Source of the DNA: Bordetella parapertussis
GTDB lineage: Bacteria > Pseudomonadota > Gammaproteobacteria > Burkholderiales > SG8-39
Direction of reading: 5' to 3'
Length of the DNA stretch: 56,384 nt
NCBI GenBank assembly: GCA_945861875.1
Contig: CAMAWC010000001.1
Location: 105,805-162,188 of the forward strand
Part shown: positions 40,698 through 50,537 of the stretch, piece by piece
Layout of the letters: each line of letters starts with the position of its first letter
Position numbering within the stretch: the stretch's first letter is position 1
Notes under the pieces: generated by a model
What the model saw: only the letters and a program-made list of their open reading frames with translations
What the model was told of the DNA's origin: nothing
Databases searched by the model: none
Program-made: the position numbers and the translations under genes

Positions 40698-43600
40698 ACC
40701 CGAAAGGACGCGCGTCCTTTCGCCGGCGGCGCTGGCGGGGGTGATCGTCATGGTCATCATCGCCCTGGTGCTGCTGTTCCCCCGCAAGACATTGATCGAA
40801 CAAGTTGCGAACGAACCGGGCAACGATCAGCTGACCCTGAACTATCTTGAGAACCTGCTACGTACCGACCCCCGCAATACCGACCTGCGGCTCATGCTGG
40901 TCGAAAAAAAGCTCGCGGCAGGCCAGGCTGTCGAAGCACGCAGCCTGCTCGAACCGCTAAAAAACGACCCGGCCCCGTCCACGCGCCGGCGCGCGCTGAT
41001 GATCGAATACCGCTTCAACGAAACGCAGGCCTACTCCGGCCCGAAAGAGGACGGCGCGCGCGATCACGCCCTGGCCGCGTTGCGCGTTGCGCTGGCATCG
41101 ATATCCGGCGAAGAATGGGAATCGACGGATCTCACCGTTCTCGTCCGCAGCGCCATCAAGCTTCGCGATATCCGCACCGCCGACCGCCTGATGGCCCGAC
41201 TCGCAAAATCAAACACACCCATCCTGCTGTCGTGGCTCGAAGAGAGCGCCACCAGCGCCCTTGCCGATTCGGATTACCGCGGCGCGGCGGCGATGTACTT
41301 TGTCGCACGACAACGCGCGCTCACCGAGCAGTCCCGCCGCGATTTTTTCCTCAAGGGCGTTGCCGCCCTCCAGTCCGGCAACCTGCTGGAGGAGGCGCTG
41401 GCTGCGGCCGAACGACACCTTGGCGACCTCGAAAGCGACGAGCAGACCCTGGCCGCGCTGACGCGCCTCGCGCTTGCGGCGGGCAAGCCGGCCGTGGCGC
41501 AACGCTACGTCAAACGCATGCTGCGCATCTCGGTCGCACCGTTGTTCGACTGGCTCGCATGGTTTATCAGCAGCGCCCACGCCGCCGGCACGTTGCGCGA
41601 GTATGACGAGCAGATTTACACGCTTGCCTACGATGTATTTCTCGCCAACGCCAACCTTGCCGATGCCTATCGCGTCGCGCGCGCTGCAGTCGAGAAGACC
41701 GGCGCCCCGAACTGGCGTGAAAGGCTTGCCCAGGTCGCGGAGTGGCTTGGCAAACCCCAGGAAGCACTGGAGCAATGGCTTTGGCTCGCGCGCGCATCCC
41801 GTGCCGACAAAGCGGTGCAAGCCGTGCTGCGCCTCGCCCCCGGCCTTTACGACTATGACGCATTGATTTACGCCTGGACGGAAACGATCGCAAGGCGCCG
41901 TCTTTCCGTGACCGAATGGCGCGATCTGGCTGCGATTTACGAGCTTGCCGGCCGCCCGCAGGACGGCATGGCGCTGCTAAGCGAACACGCCGCAAGGGAA
42001 CCGGCCGTGCTCGAACCGCTTGCCGCGCTTTACGAGCATAGCGGCCTCACCGATGAGGCTATCCGCACCTATGAACGCATGCTTGCAGGGGCCACGCCCA
42101 CCATTGCACAGGCCGTCAAACTTGCGTCGTTTTATTTCGTCAAGGCGGACTTTCAAGGCGCCTGGCGCGTGCTGGCGCCGCTGCGTTTTCAAACAGGCGA
42201 AACAAAGTCAAACGACTATTGGCGCACCCTCGCCGAACTCGCCTGGCTGATGCAGGAGGATGAGGCGGCAACCCTCGCCTACCGCACGCTGTTCGCAGGC
42301 GCCGCCGCCGAACCGGGCGACGCAGAACGGCTTGTACAGTTGCTGCGCCAGCGCGCCCCCGAGGAGGCGGCCCGGGTGGCCGCCGCGAGCTGGCGCAAGC
42401 TGCCCAATCCGTCCTTGCTGGTAGTGGCTATGGACATTTACACCGAACAGCGCGACATCGCCTCATTGAAACGACTGTTTGATACCTTGAGCACAAATGA
42501 GCATGCCACGCTGTCACGGGATGCGGATTTCCTGTCAGCGCGGGCACGTTATCGCGAAGCGACCGGCGCGCGCGGCCTCGCCCTGGCCGACTACCGCGCC
42601 GCGCTGGCGCTCGCGCCGGCAAACGCCAACCTGCGCCGCGCAGTCATCTACGCGGCCATGGCCGCGGATGATCTCAAGGCCTTGCGCGAAACGCTCGTCC
42701 TCGTTGAGAACGAAGCGCGGGATGATGCCGCTTACTGGGATGCGTTTGCCGCAGCGCACATCACCTTGGGGGATTCGCGGCGCGCGCTGGCCTATTTCTC
42801 TCGTCAGGCCTCGAGCCGCGCCCGCGACTACCTGTGGCTGGTCAATTACGCCGATGTGCTCGAACAAGAAGGGCAAGGTGGCATGGCATGGCGCGTGCGC
42901 CACCACGCCTGGGACCTGGCGCGAGCCGAGCGGAGCCGGCATGCAGCACCGGGACCAACTGCCGGGGCAGGCATGGATCACGAGCGCATGCGTGCGCACG
43001 CGCGTCTGGTCACCCAGTTTTCGCCAGGGGACGCCAGCCTGGCGGTGATCCGCTCGCTGTTGCGGCAGGGCGCAAGCGAAAGCGGCAACGCCGGACTTGA
43101 CGCCGGCGTCACCGAACTCGCCCTTGCCTGGGCCATATCGAGCGACCAGGACGAGGCGGCCAAGGCCTGGTTGTGGACGCGCTATGGCAAGAAACTCGCC
43201 ATTCCCGCCTATGCCGAAGTAAGCGTCGCCCTGATGCAAAACGACATCGACACCCTGGAACGCCTGCTTGCCGAAAAGTCCGGCCAGCTGCCGCGCTACA
43301 ACCGCATCGATGCCGCTCGCGCGACGCAACAGCTGCGCCTGGCGCAGGAGATGGGCTTCGCCGAACAGGAAAAACGCCCCGGCGACGACGAAATACACCT
43401 TCGACTGGAAACCGACCTGCTCAAGACGCCCAACAGCGCGCTCGCGCAGGACAAGCTCATTCAGAGGGGTGTTTTGAAGGGACGCGAACAGAGCGCCGGC
43501 GCGCAGGTCTGGCTGTCGCCGAAATTACGCATCTCGACGGAACTGGTCAGTATTCGCCAGTCCAGCCAGGACAGCACCCAGCTCACCGGCGTTCCGGGCA

Positions 43601-44352
43601 CGGACCGTCGCCTCGACTTGTCGCTGCTCTATCGCCATCCTGATGGCGCCGAAACAAAACTGAGCCTGGGCCAGCGCAGCGCCTTGTCGCAGTTTAGCTC
43701 CTGGCGCATCGGTCACACGCGCGCCTTCGGCAACCGCCTTTCAGGCGATTTTACGATGGCGCAGCGCGAGTACGCCACCGAGAGCGTGCCTTTATCCATA
43801 GGCGGTCACCGCGATATCGCCAGCGCCAACCTCACCTATGCGTTCTCCAAGCGCGAATTCCTGCGGGCGCGCGTATTCGATGCGCGGTATCACACCCAGC
43901 AGGACACCTACGTGGGCAGCGGGCGCGGCTATGACTGGGAGGCGGGCTATCGCATCCGCACCGAGTATCCGGACTGGACGTTGCGTTTTTCGCAAATCCG
44001 GCAAATCTTCAGCCAGGCCGAAACCTCTGACGCCAAATCAGCGCAATTGACGCCGGGCGGCACCGTCCCGCCAGGCAGCTTCTTCGTGCCCGTATCGGCG
44101 CGCACTTACGCCCTGAATGCCGGTTTCGGCGACTACTTCCGGGAAAACTACGGCCGCGCCTTCAGGCCCTTCGCCAACCTCGGACGCAGTTTCAACGATG
44201 TCACCGGCAACGGCTACAATTGGATCGTAGGCGCGGGAGGGAGCGTTGCCGGTCATGATTATTTTTCGCTTTACTGGACGCGCGGAAAAGGCGGACCGGG
44301 CGCCGGGGATGCGACGCGTGAACTCGGCTCGCGTTACCAGTATTTTTTTTGA
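40663..44352 (+). CDS. pelB: Pel outer-membrane export protein PelB
   Basis: About 1229 residues (P. aeruginosa 1193). One N-terminal membrane helix (LAGVIVMVIIALVLLF), a long TPR superhelix (to about residue 900), then a C-terminal beta-barrel with alternating strands ending in RYQYFF, the typical outer-membrane terminus. The TPR part binds PelA and guides the polymer to the pore. The start is uncertain: I take the TTG at 40663, overlapping pelA by 35 bases, because upstream residues are a shadow of the pelA frame; a start at 40519 is possible. Confidence 0.9.
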   Translation: MEQRRSRPIAAEPERTRVLSPAALAGVIVMVIIALVLLFPRKTLIEQVANEPGNDQLTLNYLENLLRTDPRNTDLRLMLVEKKLAAGQAVEARSLLEPLKNDPAPSTRRRALMIEYRFNETQAYSGPKEDGARDHALAALRVALASISGEEWESTDLTVLVRSAIKLRDIRTADRLMARLAKSNTPILLSWLEESATSALADSDYRGAAAMYFVARQRALTEQSRRDFFLKGVAALQSGNLLEEALAAAERHLGDLESDEQTLAALTRLALAAGKPAVAQRYVKRMLRISVAPLFDWLAWFISSAHAAGTLREYDEQIYTLAYDVFLANANLADAYRVARAAVEKTGAPNWRERLAQVAEWLGKPQEALEQWLWLARASRADKAVQAVLRLAPGLYDYDALIYAWTETIARRRLSVTEWRDLAAIYELAGRPQDGMALLSEHAAREPAVLEPLAALYEHSGLTDEAIRTYERMLAGATPTIAQAVKLASFYFVKADFQGAWRVLAPLRFQTGETKSNDYWRTLAELAWLMQEDEAATLAYRTLFAGAAAEPGDAERLVQLLRQRAPEEAARVAAASWRKLPNPSLLVVAMDIYTEQRDIASLKRLFDTLSTNEHATLSRDADFLSARARYREATGARGLALADYRAALALAPANANLRRAVIYAAMAADDLKALRETLVLVENEARDDAAYWDAFAAAHITLGDSRRALAYFSRQASSRARDYLWLVNYADVLEQEGQGGMAWRVRHHAWDLARAERSRHAAPGPTAGAGMDHERMRAHARLVTQFSPGDASLAVIRSLLRQGASESGNAGLDAGVTELALAWAISSDQDEAAKAWLWTRYGKKLAIPAYAEVSVALMQNDIDTLERLLAEKSGQLPRYNRIDAARATQQLRLAQEMGFAEQEKRPGDDEIHLRLETDLLKTPNSALAQDKLIQRGVLKGREQSAGAQVWLSPKLRISTELVSIRQSSQDSTQLTGVPGTDRRLDLSLLYRHPDGAETKLSLGQRSALSQFSSWRIGHTRAFGNRLSGDFTMAQREYATESVPLSIGGHRDIASANLTYAFSKREFLRARVFDARYHTQQDTYVGSGRGYDWEAGYRIRTEYPDWTLRFSQIRQIFSQAETSDAKSAQLTPGGTVPPGSFFVPVSARTYALNAGFGDYFRENYGRAFRPFANLGRSFNDVTGNGYNWIVGAGGSVAGHDYFSLYWTRGKGGPGAGDATRELGSRYQYFF

Positions 44353-44383
44353 CGACGTCTAGCCCCGGGCAACAATACAAGAC

Positions 44384-44424
44384 ACATCAGGGAAACATCA
44401 GGGAACATCAGGGAACATCAAGGA
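44384..44424 (+). repeat. Four-fold tandem repeat with Shine-Dalgarno-like cores before pelC
   Basis: ACATCAGGGA(A) repeated at 44384, 44395, 44405 and, as ACATCAAGGA, at 44415. The last copy supplies the pelC RBS six bases before the ATG; the others carry AGGGA. This may raise ribosome loading on pelC. Confidence 0.75.
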
Positions 44425-44430
44425 AAAACC

Positions 44431-44976
44431 ATGCGCATTTACGCTCTGCTCGCCCGCACCAGCCTCGCCATCACCGTCGCCGCAACAGTCCTGCTTGGCG
44501 GCTGCGCCACCATCGATTCGAGCCAGGGCGCGGCCGCGCTCGACAGCGGCGCAAAGTGGGTGTTGCTGCCCATACTAAACCACACCGACGTGCCCCAGGC
44601 CGGACTGCGCGCCGAAGCGATCACCGAGCCGCTGCTGCGCGCCCGCGGCATAGGCAATCTTGTGCGCTACCCGGCGGCCCTCAATCCGGAAACGCTGTTT
44701 GACCCGGCCGAGCGAAAAGCACAAGACGAGGCGCAGAAGTGGGCACGCAGCCAGGGCGCCCGATACGCAGTCTACGGTGCAGTGGACGAATGGCGCTACA
44801 AGGTCGGCATCGACGGCGAACCCGCTGTGGGCATCACGCTCGCCGTGCTTGACCTGAAATCGGGCGAGGTAGTCTGGAGTGCGGTCGGTGGAAAGAGCGG
44901 CTGGAGTCGCGAATCGCTTGCTGCGGTGGCGCAAAAGCTCATCCGTGAACTGCTCGGTTCGGCGCGTGTGCAGTAA
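44431..44976 (+). CDS. pelC: Pel outer-membrane lipoprotein PelC
   Basis: 181 residues (P. aeruginosa 172). Lipoprotein signal with lipobox LLGGC (Cys25), then WVLLPILNHTDVPQAG, RYAVYGAVDEWRYKVG and GITLAVLDLKSGEVVW, matching the PelC fold. In P. aeruginosa it forms a 12-subunit ring at the periplasmic side of the outer membrane that funnels Pel to PelB. RBS AAGGA lies six bases before the ATG. Confidence 0.93.
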   Translation: MRIYALLARTSLAITVAATVLLGGCATIDSSQGAAALDSGAKWVLLPILNHTDVPQAGLRAEAITEPLLRARGIGNLVRYPAALNPETLFDPAERKAQDEAQKWARSQGARYAVYGAVDEWRYKVGIDGEPAVGITLAVLDLKSGEVVWSAVGGKSGWSRESLAAVAQKLIRELLGSARVQ

Positions 44977-45036
44977 GGCATTGCGGCGGGATTGCCAACG
45001 CTGCCACAACCGGCAGGGCGTCCGGCGAGGCGCCTG

Positions 45037-46401
45037 ATGAAAGCGGAAAAAAAGGCCCCGTTCAAAAGCTGGCTGCATTCGGATGCGACCGCACGCTGGC
45101 TGATGCCACGCCTTGCCGGATGGCCCGCCTGGGCCGAGACCGTGCTTATCACCCTGCTGGCGGTGTTTATCGGCCGCCTCGCCTCACCATCCGACCCCTT
45201 CTATCTTACTTCGCAATATCCCTGGCCCTGGCTCGCTCCGCTGCTGGTGGCCTTGCGCTATGGTGCGCTGCCCGGCGTCGTATCCTCGGCAATCCTGTTT
45301 GCCGCCTGGTTGGCCTGGGCACCCGGCGGGCTGGATGCGGACATACCCAAGCTCTATTTTCTTGGCGGCCTTCTGTCGACAATGATCTGCGGCGAATACA
45401 GCGGCATATGGCGGACCCGGGTACACCGCACAACCGAGATCAACAGCTATCTCGAAGACCGTGTCGAGCGCATTACAAAACGCCTTTACCTGATGCGACT
45501 CTCGCACGACCGCCTGGAGCAGGAACTGTTGACGCGCCCGGTGACATTGCGCGATGCACTCACCGATCTGCGACGTCTCATCGCCGGCAAGACCGGCACC
45601 GAGCCGATGCCCGGTGCACAGGAGTTCCTCGAATTCCTCTCGCGCTATTGCCAGGTCGAGGTGGCGTCGCTTTACATCGTCAGCCAAAATGGACCGGACA
45701 TCCGGCTCGGCCCGCAACAGGGCCGGCTCGGCGAGCCGCCGCAATTGCGCGAGGACGACCCCCTTTACCTGAATGCCTGCGACCATGGCCGCCTTGCCCA
45801 CGTGCAGGCGCTGTCCGACGCGGGCCACGCCCCCACCAAACAGCTGGTGGTCGCACCGATGCTGGCCAGCGACAAAAAAATGATCGGCGTGCTCGCCATC
45901 AGCAACATGCCGTTTTTCGCACTCAATGAAGACAACCTGCAAACGATGCAGGTGCTGCTGTCCGCTTATGCCGACGGCATCAGTTCAGCTAAAACCGTTC
46001 TGCCCCTGCTTGCGCGCCACCCCGGCTGTCCGGTCAGCTTCGCCACCGAGTTGGTCATCCTGCAGCGCATCCAACGCGATTTCGGCATCGACAGTCACAT
46101 CGCCGTGTTGATTTTCGACCTTGGCAGGGACGGGGCCGACATGTACGAGCATGTCCTGCGCCAGCGCCGCGCTCCGGACATTATCTGGCCTGTTGAGAAT
46201 CTGAATGGGAATAACTACATCATCAACCAGATGCCGCTGACCGGGAGGGCTGCAGTTGAAGGCTACCTCGTGCGCACCGAGACCTCGTTGAAACAGACCT
46301 TCGGCGGCAACTTCGCCGACCTGGGCATACGCATCCACGTCCTGCACCTGACTGAGACCGAGCCGTTGGAATCAATACAACGCCTGCTCGCAAGCCCGTG
46401 A
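45037..46401 (+). CDS. pelD: Cyclic-di-GMP receptor PelD
   Basis: 454 residues (P. aeruginosa 455). Four membrane helices (to about 140), a GAF domain (about 170-310) and a degenerate GGDEF domain (about 320-454). The c-di-GMP I-site is kept: RxxD at Arg378-Asp381 (RRAPD) and a second Arg 35 residues later (YLVR, Arg413), the same spacing as in P. aeruginosa (R367, D370, R402). No GGDEF active site, so it senses and does not make c-di-GMP. ATG at 45037 behind GAGG. Its stop overlaps the pelE start (GTGA). Confidence 0.95.
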   Translation: MKAEKKAPFKSWLHSDATARWLMPRLAGWPAWAETVLITLLAVFIGRLASPSDPFYLTSQYPWPWLAPLLVALRYGALPGVVSSAILFAAWLAWAPGGLDADIPKLYFLGGLLSTMICGEYSGIWRTRVHRTTEINSYLEDRVERITKRLYLMRLSHDRLEQELLTRPVTLRDALTDLRRLIAGKTGTEPMPGAQEFLEFLSRYCQVEVASLYIVSQNGPDIRLGPQQGRLGEPPQLREDDPLYLNACDHGRLAHVQALSDAGHAPTKQLVVAPMLASDKKMIGVLAISNMPFFALNEDNLQTMQVLLSAYADGISSAKTVLPLLARHPGCPVSFATELVILQRIQRDFGIDSHIAVLIFDLGRDGADMYEHVLRQRRAPDIIWPVENLNGNNYIINQMPLTGRAAVEGYLVRTETSLKQTFGGNFADLGIRIHVLHLTETEPLESIQRLLASP

Positions 46402-47417
46402 GGCCCGTCAGAACTAAGGCTGCGGCCTCTCTGTTTGCCGCAATTGTCCTGGAGCTCGGCTCGTATTATTTTTTCGTCGATTTCATCAACGGCACACGCG
46501 AGGTGCTGCTGTTCTTTGGCTGCCACGGGGCGGCCAGCGGGTTATTCGCCATTGGCGGGCGTCTGCTGCTGCCGGAAAAGTACCGCACGCCGCGCACCGC
46601 CGTGCTGTCTTTGCTTTTCAGCTTTGCATTTTTCATTCCACTGGTCGGACTGGCGGGCATCCTGCTGTCTATCGTCGTAACGTTGATTTCGCCGAAAATC
46701 AGCCCGCCGCGACCGTTTGCCGAGCTCAAAACCCCGGAGTACGTGGTTTCGATGCACGGCGCAGAGCCGAACATTCGCTTCGCCGGACTGCGCCAGCTGC
46801 TACTCGACAGCGACGCCCCATCGGAAATAAGGCTCAAGGCGCTCATCGTTTTACAAAACATGCCGGGACGGGTAGCCGGTCCGATGCTGCGAAAACTGCT
46901 GGGCGACCCCGCCGACGATATCCGGCTCGTTGCCTATGGCATGCTCGACGCGCAGGAGAAACGCATCAATACCGCTATCCAGACGGAACTGGAGAACCTC
47001 GCGCGGGGCGCAGACCAGGTGCTGCGGCAACAATCCTTGCGCCATATCGCCGAACTGCATTGGGAACTCGTCTATTCGGGCCTGGTGCAAGGGGACGTGC
47101 GCGCCCATGCCGTCAGTGAAAGCCTGCGCCACCTTGAACTGGCGCAACACAACGCCACCGACGACGCCGGAATGTGGTTCCTGCGCGGCCGCCTGCTGCT
47201 GGCGCGGAACGACACCAGCGCGGCGAGAGACGCTTTCCAGCTTGCGCTCTCCTGCGACATGCCGCCGGCGCGGGTGCTCCCCTATCTGGCGGAAATAGCC
47301 TTTTTGCAGCGCGACTTTCCCGCCGTGCGACAACTGCTTGGTGCCGTCACCATACAACAAACGACACCGTTGATCGCGCCGGTAATGCGTTTCTGGAACG
47401 GCACGCCGGCACACTAG
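46398..47417 (+). CDS. pelE: Pel inner-membrane complex protein PelE
   Basis: 339 residues (P. aeruginosa 329). Two membrane hairpin regions at the N-terminus (SLFAAIVLELGSYYFFVDF; VLSLLFSFAFFIPLVGLAG), then a soluble helical repeat region (MWFLRGRLLLARNDTSAARD, LPYLAEIAFLQRDFPAVRQL). GTG start overlapping the pelD stop by four bases. Works with PelD, PelF and PelG in the synthase complex. Confidence 0.9.
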   Translation: MRPVRTKAAASLFAAIVLELGSYYFFVDFINGTREVLLFFGCHGAASGLFAIGGRLLLPEKYRTPRTAVLSLLFSFAFFIPLVGLAGILLSIVVTLISPKISPPRPFAELKTPEYVVSMHGAEPNIRFAGLRQLLLDSDAPSEIRLKALIVLQNMPGRVAGPMLRKLLGDPADDIRLVAYGMLDAQEKRINTAIQTELENLARGADQVLRQQSLRHIAELHWELVYSGLVQGDVRAHAVSESLRHLELAQHNATDDAGMWFLRGRLLLARNDTSAARDAFQLALSCDMPPARVLPYLAEIAFLQRDFPAVRQLLGAVTIQQTTPLIAPVMRFWNGTPAH

Positions 47418-47419
47418 CA

Positions 47420-48985
47420 ATGTCCCCCGCCAACCCGCCCAAAGCCCAATCCGCCGATGTCGCGCTGCTGCTCGAGGGCACCTACCCTTACGTGGCCGGC
47501 GGTGTGTCCTCATGGGTGCACCAGATAATCCGCGGCTTCCCCGACATTCGCTACGCGGTTGTTTTCGTCGGCAGCCAACGCAAGGATTACGGCGCGATGA
47601 AGTACGACTTTCCGCCCAATGTGGTGCATTTCGAAGACCACTACCTGCACGAAAAAGGCATCGCCCCTCCGGTGGAGGCGATTGCCGGCGACGCAGAAAT
47701 ATTCGAACAAGTCGACCGCTTGCACGAATATTTCCGCTCGCCGCGCAATCACGCAGGGGACGCCGGCCTGCTCAACGAACTTGGCAGGGAACTCGGCGGC
47801 CGCCTCGGACACGCGCAGTTTCTCTACAGCGAAGAAGCCTGGCAGTATGTTCGGCGCCAATACCAGCGCTACTGCACCGATCCGTCCTTTGTCGATTATT
47901 TCTGGACTGTGCGCACCATGCATGCGCCGATCTGGCTGCTGGCGGATATCTGCGAAAACCTGCTGCCCGTGCGGGCCTACCATACCGTGTCGACCGGCTA
48001 CGCCGGCTTTCTGGGCGCCTTGCTGAAACACAAGACCGGGCACCCGCTCATCCTGTCCGAGCATGGCATCTATACCAAGGAACGGAAAATAGACTTGTTT
48101 TCGGCGCAATGGATCGCTGACACCCGGAACATTTTCCAGCGCGACACGACAGAGTTGAGCTACTTCCAGCAAATGTGGATACGCTTTTTCGAGGCCTTGG
48201 GCAGATCCTGTTATGACGCGGCCGACCAGATCACAGCGCTCTACGAAACAAACCGCCAACGCCAGATCAGCGACGGCGCCGCGCCGGAGAAAACCCGCAA
48301 TATTCCCAATGGCATTGACGTGCCGCGCTTCGCCGCGCTGCGCGCGGCCAGGCCGGCGACGCCCCCTCAGGTACTGTGCCTCATCGGCCGCGTCGTCCCG
48401 ATCAAGGACGTCAAAACTTTTGTACGCGCCATGCGCACCGTCATCAACCAGATACCCGAGGCCGAAGGATGGATTGCCGGGCCGGAGGATGAGGATCCGG
48501 AGTACGCGGCTGAATGCCACGCCCTCGCCGTCAATCTTGGACTGGGTGAAAAGGTCAGATTTCTGGGCTTTCAGAAACTGACCGAACTGCTGCCAAAGAT
48601 CGGCCTGGTCGTGCTCTCGTCGATCAGCGAGGCGCTGCCGCTGGTGCTTCTGGAAGGCTATGCGGCGGGGGTGCCCGTGGTATCAACCGACGTCGGCTCA
48701 TGCCGCCAGCTGATTTACGGCCTCGATGCCGCAGACCGGGCCCTCGGCGCATCCGGTCGCGTCGTGGGCATTGCCGACCCGCAAGCCCTGGCTCAGGCCG
48801 CCATCGGTCTGCTGGAGCCCTCCGCCTGGCATGCCGCCTCCGCCGCCGGCATCCGCCGTGTTGAAACCTACTACGCGCAAGACCGCATGTTCGCCAGCTA
48901 TCGCGAGGTTTACGACCGTGCGCTCAGCCCCGAGCGTCTGGTGCCACCATCGGAACAAGGGCGGGGAAAATGCCCGGTCGCATGA
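47420..48985 (+). CDS. pelF: Pel glycosyltransferase PelF
   Basis: 521 residues (P. aeruginosa 507), GT4, GT-B fold. N-terminal VALLLEGTYPYVAGGVSSWV, then LSEHGIYTKERKIDL, RNIPNGIDVPRF, and the C-terminal donor site VVLSSISEALPLVLLEGYAA with the EX7E pair. It polymerises Pel in the cytoplasm from UDP-sugars. ATG at 47420-47422, two bases after pelE, with a weak RBS, so coupled translation is likely. Confidence 0.95.
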   Translation: MSPANPPKAQSADVALLLEGTYPYVAGGVSSWVHQIIRGFPDIRYAVVFVGSQRKDYGAMKYDFPPNVVHFEDHYLHEKGIAPPVEAIAGDAEIFEQVDRLHEYFRSPRNHAGDAGLLNELGRELGGRLGHAQFLYSEEAWQYVRRQYQRYCTDPSFVDYFWTVRTMHAPIWLLADICENLLPVRAYHTVSTGYAGFLGALLKHKTGHPLILSEHGIYTKERKIDLFSAQWIADTRNIFQRDTTELSYFQQMWIRFFEALGRSCYDAADQITALYETNRQRQISDGAAPEKTRNIPNGIDVPRFAALRAARPATPPQVLCLIGRVVPIKDVKTFVRAMRTVINQIPEAEGWIAGPEDEDPEYAAECHALAVNLGLGEKVRFLGFQKLTELLPKIGLVVLSSISEALPLVLLEGYAAGVPVVSTDVGSCRQLIYGLDAADRALGASGRVVGIADPQALAQAAIGLLEPSAWHAASAAGIRRVETYYAQDRMFASYREVYDRALSPERLVPPSEQGRGKCPVA

Positions 48986-48995
48986 CAGAGCAATC

Positions 48996-50366
48996 ATGGC
49001 CGGCATAGGCTTCGAACTGCGCAAACTGCTGCGCCGTGACAGCTACAGCGGCCTGCTGCAGGCCTACGCTTACGCCGGCATCATCAGCTCCGGGCCCTGG
49101 GTGCTGTCGATCATCGGCATCCTGCTTATCGGCCTGCTGTCCGTCGCGGTGGTGGTGCCGCAATACCTGATCGTGCAGTTTCAGATCAGCGTGACCTACC
49201 TGATGGTCAGTTCGCTGGTCCTTACCGGCGCCTTGCAGCTGGGATTCACCCGCTTTATCGCCGACCGCCTGTACGAGAAAAAAGCCGCTATTGTCATGCC
49301 CAATTTCAACGGCCTGCTGTTGCTCGTGCTGCTCACAAGCGGGAGCATAGGCATTGCGGCGGTAATTTTTCTCTTCCCCAACGAGCACGACCTTTACCGG
49401 GTGTTGATGCTCGCCGGGTTCGTCATCATGTGCTGCATCTGGGTGACGACCATATTCCTGTCCGGCATGAAGCAGTACGGGTCCATTGTCGCGCTGTTTG
49501 CGCTGGGCTACTCGATCACCGTGACCGCCGCCTGGGCGCTGCGCCCGCTTGGCATGGAAGGCCTGCTACTGGGCTTTGTCATCGGTCACTTTGTCCTGCT
49601 CACCGGCATGATCATCATGGTGCTGCGCGACCACCCCTCGGATACGCTCATCGCGTTTGATTTTCTCAAATCAGGCGCCATGTACCCGTCGCTGCTGATC
49701 ACCGGATTTCTCTACAACGCCGGCGTGTGGGCGGACAAGGTGCTTTTCTGGCTGAATCCGGACACCGGGCAGGATGTGATCGGGCCGCTACGCGCCTCGC
49801 TCATCTATGACGTGCCGGTCTACCTCGCCTACCTGTCGATCATCCCTGGAATGGCGGTATTCCTGGTGCGCATCGAAACCGACTTCGTCGAATACTTCGA
49901 CAAATTCTATGACGCCGTGAGGGAGGGCGGCTCGCTCGACCATATCGAACGCATGCGCGACGAAATGGTTTTTTCCATACGCCACGGGCTCTACGAGATC
50001 ATAAAAATCCAGGCCATCGCCGCGCTGATCGTATTTGTCGCCGGGCCGGCTTTACTCGACCTGCTGGGCATTTCACGGCTTTACCTTTCCCTGCTTTACA
50101 TTGATGTCGTCGCGGCCGGACTGCAAGTGGTGCTTTTGGGTGTGCTCAATATTTTCTTTTACCTCGACAAGCGCGTCACGGTCGCTTTCGTTACCGCGCT
50201 GTTCCTGATCCTGAATATCGGCCTCACGGCCATAAGCCTTGAGCTCGGTGCTCTCTTTTACGGCTACGGATTCGCCGTGGCGCTGCTCATCACACTGCTG
50301 GTGGCATTACACCTGCTCGAGAAAAAACTCGGCAACCTCGAGTACGAGACCTTCATGTTGCAGTAG
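48996..50366 (+). CDS. pelG: Pel inner-membrane transporter PelG
   Basis: 456 residues, the same length as in P. aeruginosa. About 12 membrane helices of the MOP/Wzx type, starting MAGIGFELRKLLRRDSYSGL. ATG at 48996-48998, ten bases after the pelF stop. Moves Pel across the inner membrane with PelD/PelE. Last gene of the pel operon. Confidence 0.95.
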   Translation: MAGIGFELRKLLRRDSYSGLLQAYAYAGIISSGPWVLSIIGILLIGLLSVAVVVPQYLIVQFQISVTYLMVSSLVLTGALQLGFTRFIADRLYEKKAAIVMPNFNGLLLLVLLTSGSIGIAAVIFLFPNEHDLYRVLMLAGFVIMCCIWVTTIFLSGMKQYGSIVALFALGYSITVTAAWALRPLGMEGLLLGFVIGHFVLLTGMIIMVLRDHPSDTLIAFDFLKSGAMYPSLLITGFLYNAGVWADKVLFWLNPDTGQDVIGPLRASLIYDVPVYLAYLSIIPGMAVFLVRIETDFVEYFDKFYDAVREGGSLDHIERMRDEMVFSIRHGLYEIIKIQAIAALIVFVAGPALLDLLGISRLYLSLLYIDVVAAGLQVVLLGVLNIFFYLDKRVTVAFVTALFLILNIGLTAISLELGALFYGYGFAVALLITLLVALHLLEKKLGNLEYETFMLQ

Positions 50367-50387
50367 GCAGCCGGCGACTGGCGATGA

Positions 50388-50425
50388 CTGCAAACAGCCG
50401 GCTGGCGCGGGTTTTCAGGCATTCG
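50388..50425. repeat. Short dispersed intergenic repeat, copy 3
   Basis: CTGCAAACAGCCGGCTGGCG then CGGGTTTTCAGGCATTCG, related to 35902-35939. It follows the pelG stop by 21 bases and may act as the operon terminator (CCG/CGG stem followed by TTTT). Confidence 0.45.
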
Positions 50426-50537
50426 TCTGCTGGCGCCAGCCCGCACGGTGCCTACGCCTGTAGAATTGCGACCTCATGCCGGGAAACAAGCGCGACAATC
50501 CGGTGATAACCAATGGCAAGCAGGGTGGTGAGCAGAC

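Noticed and set aside
43095-43113. TTGACGCCGGCGTCA palindrome
   Set aside because: Inside pelB coding sequence, with different spacing from the operator; best explained by codon use.
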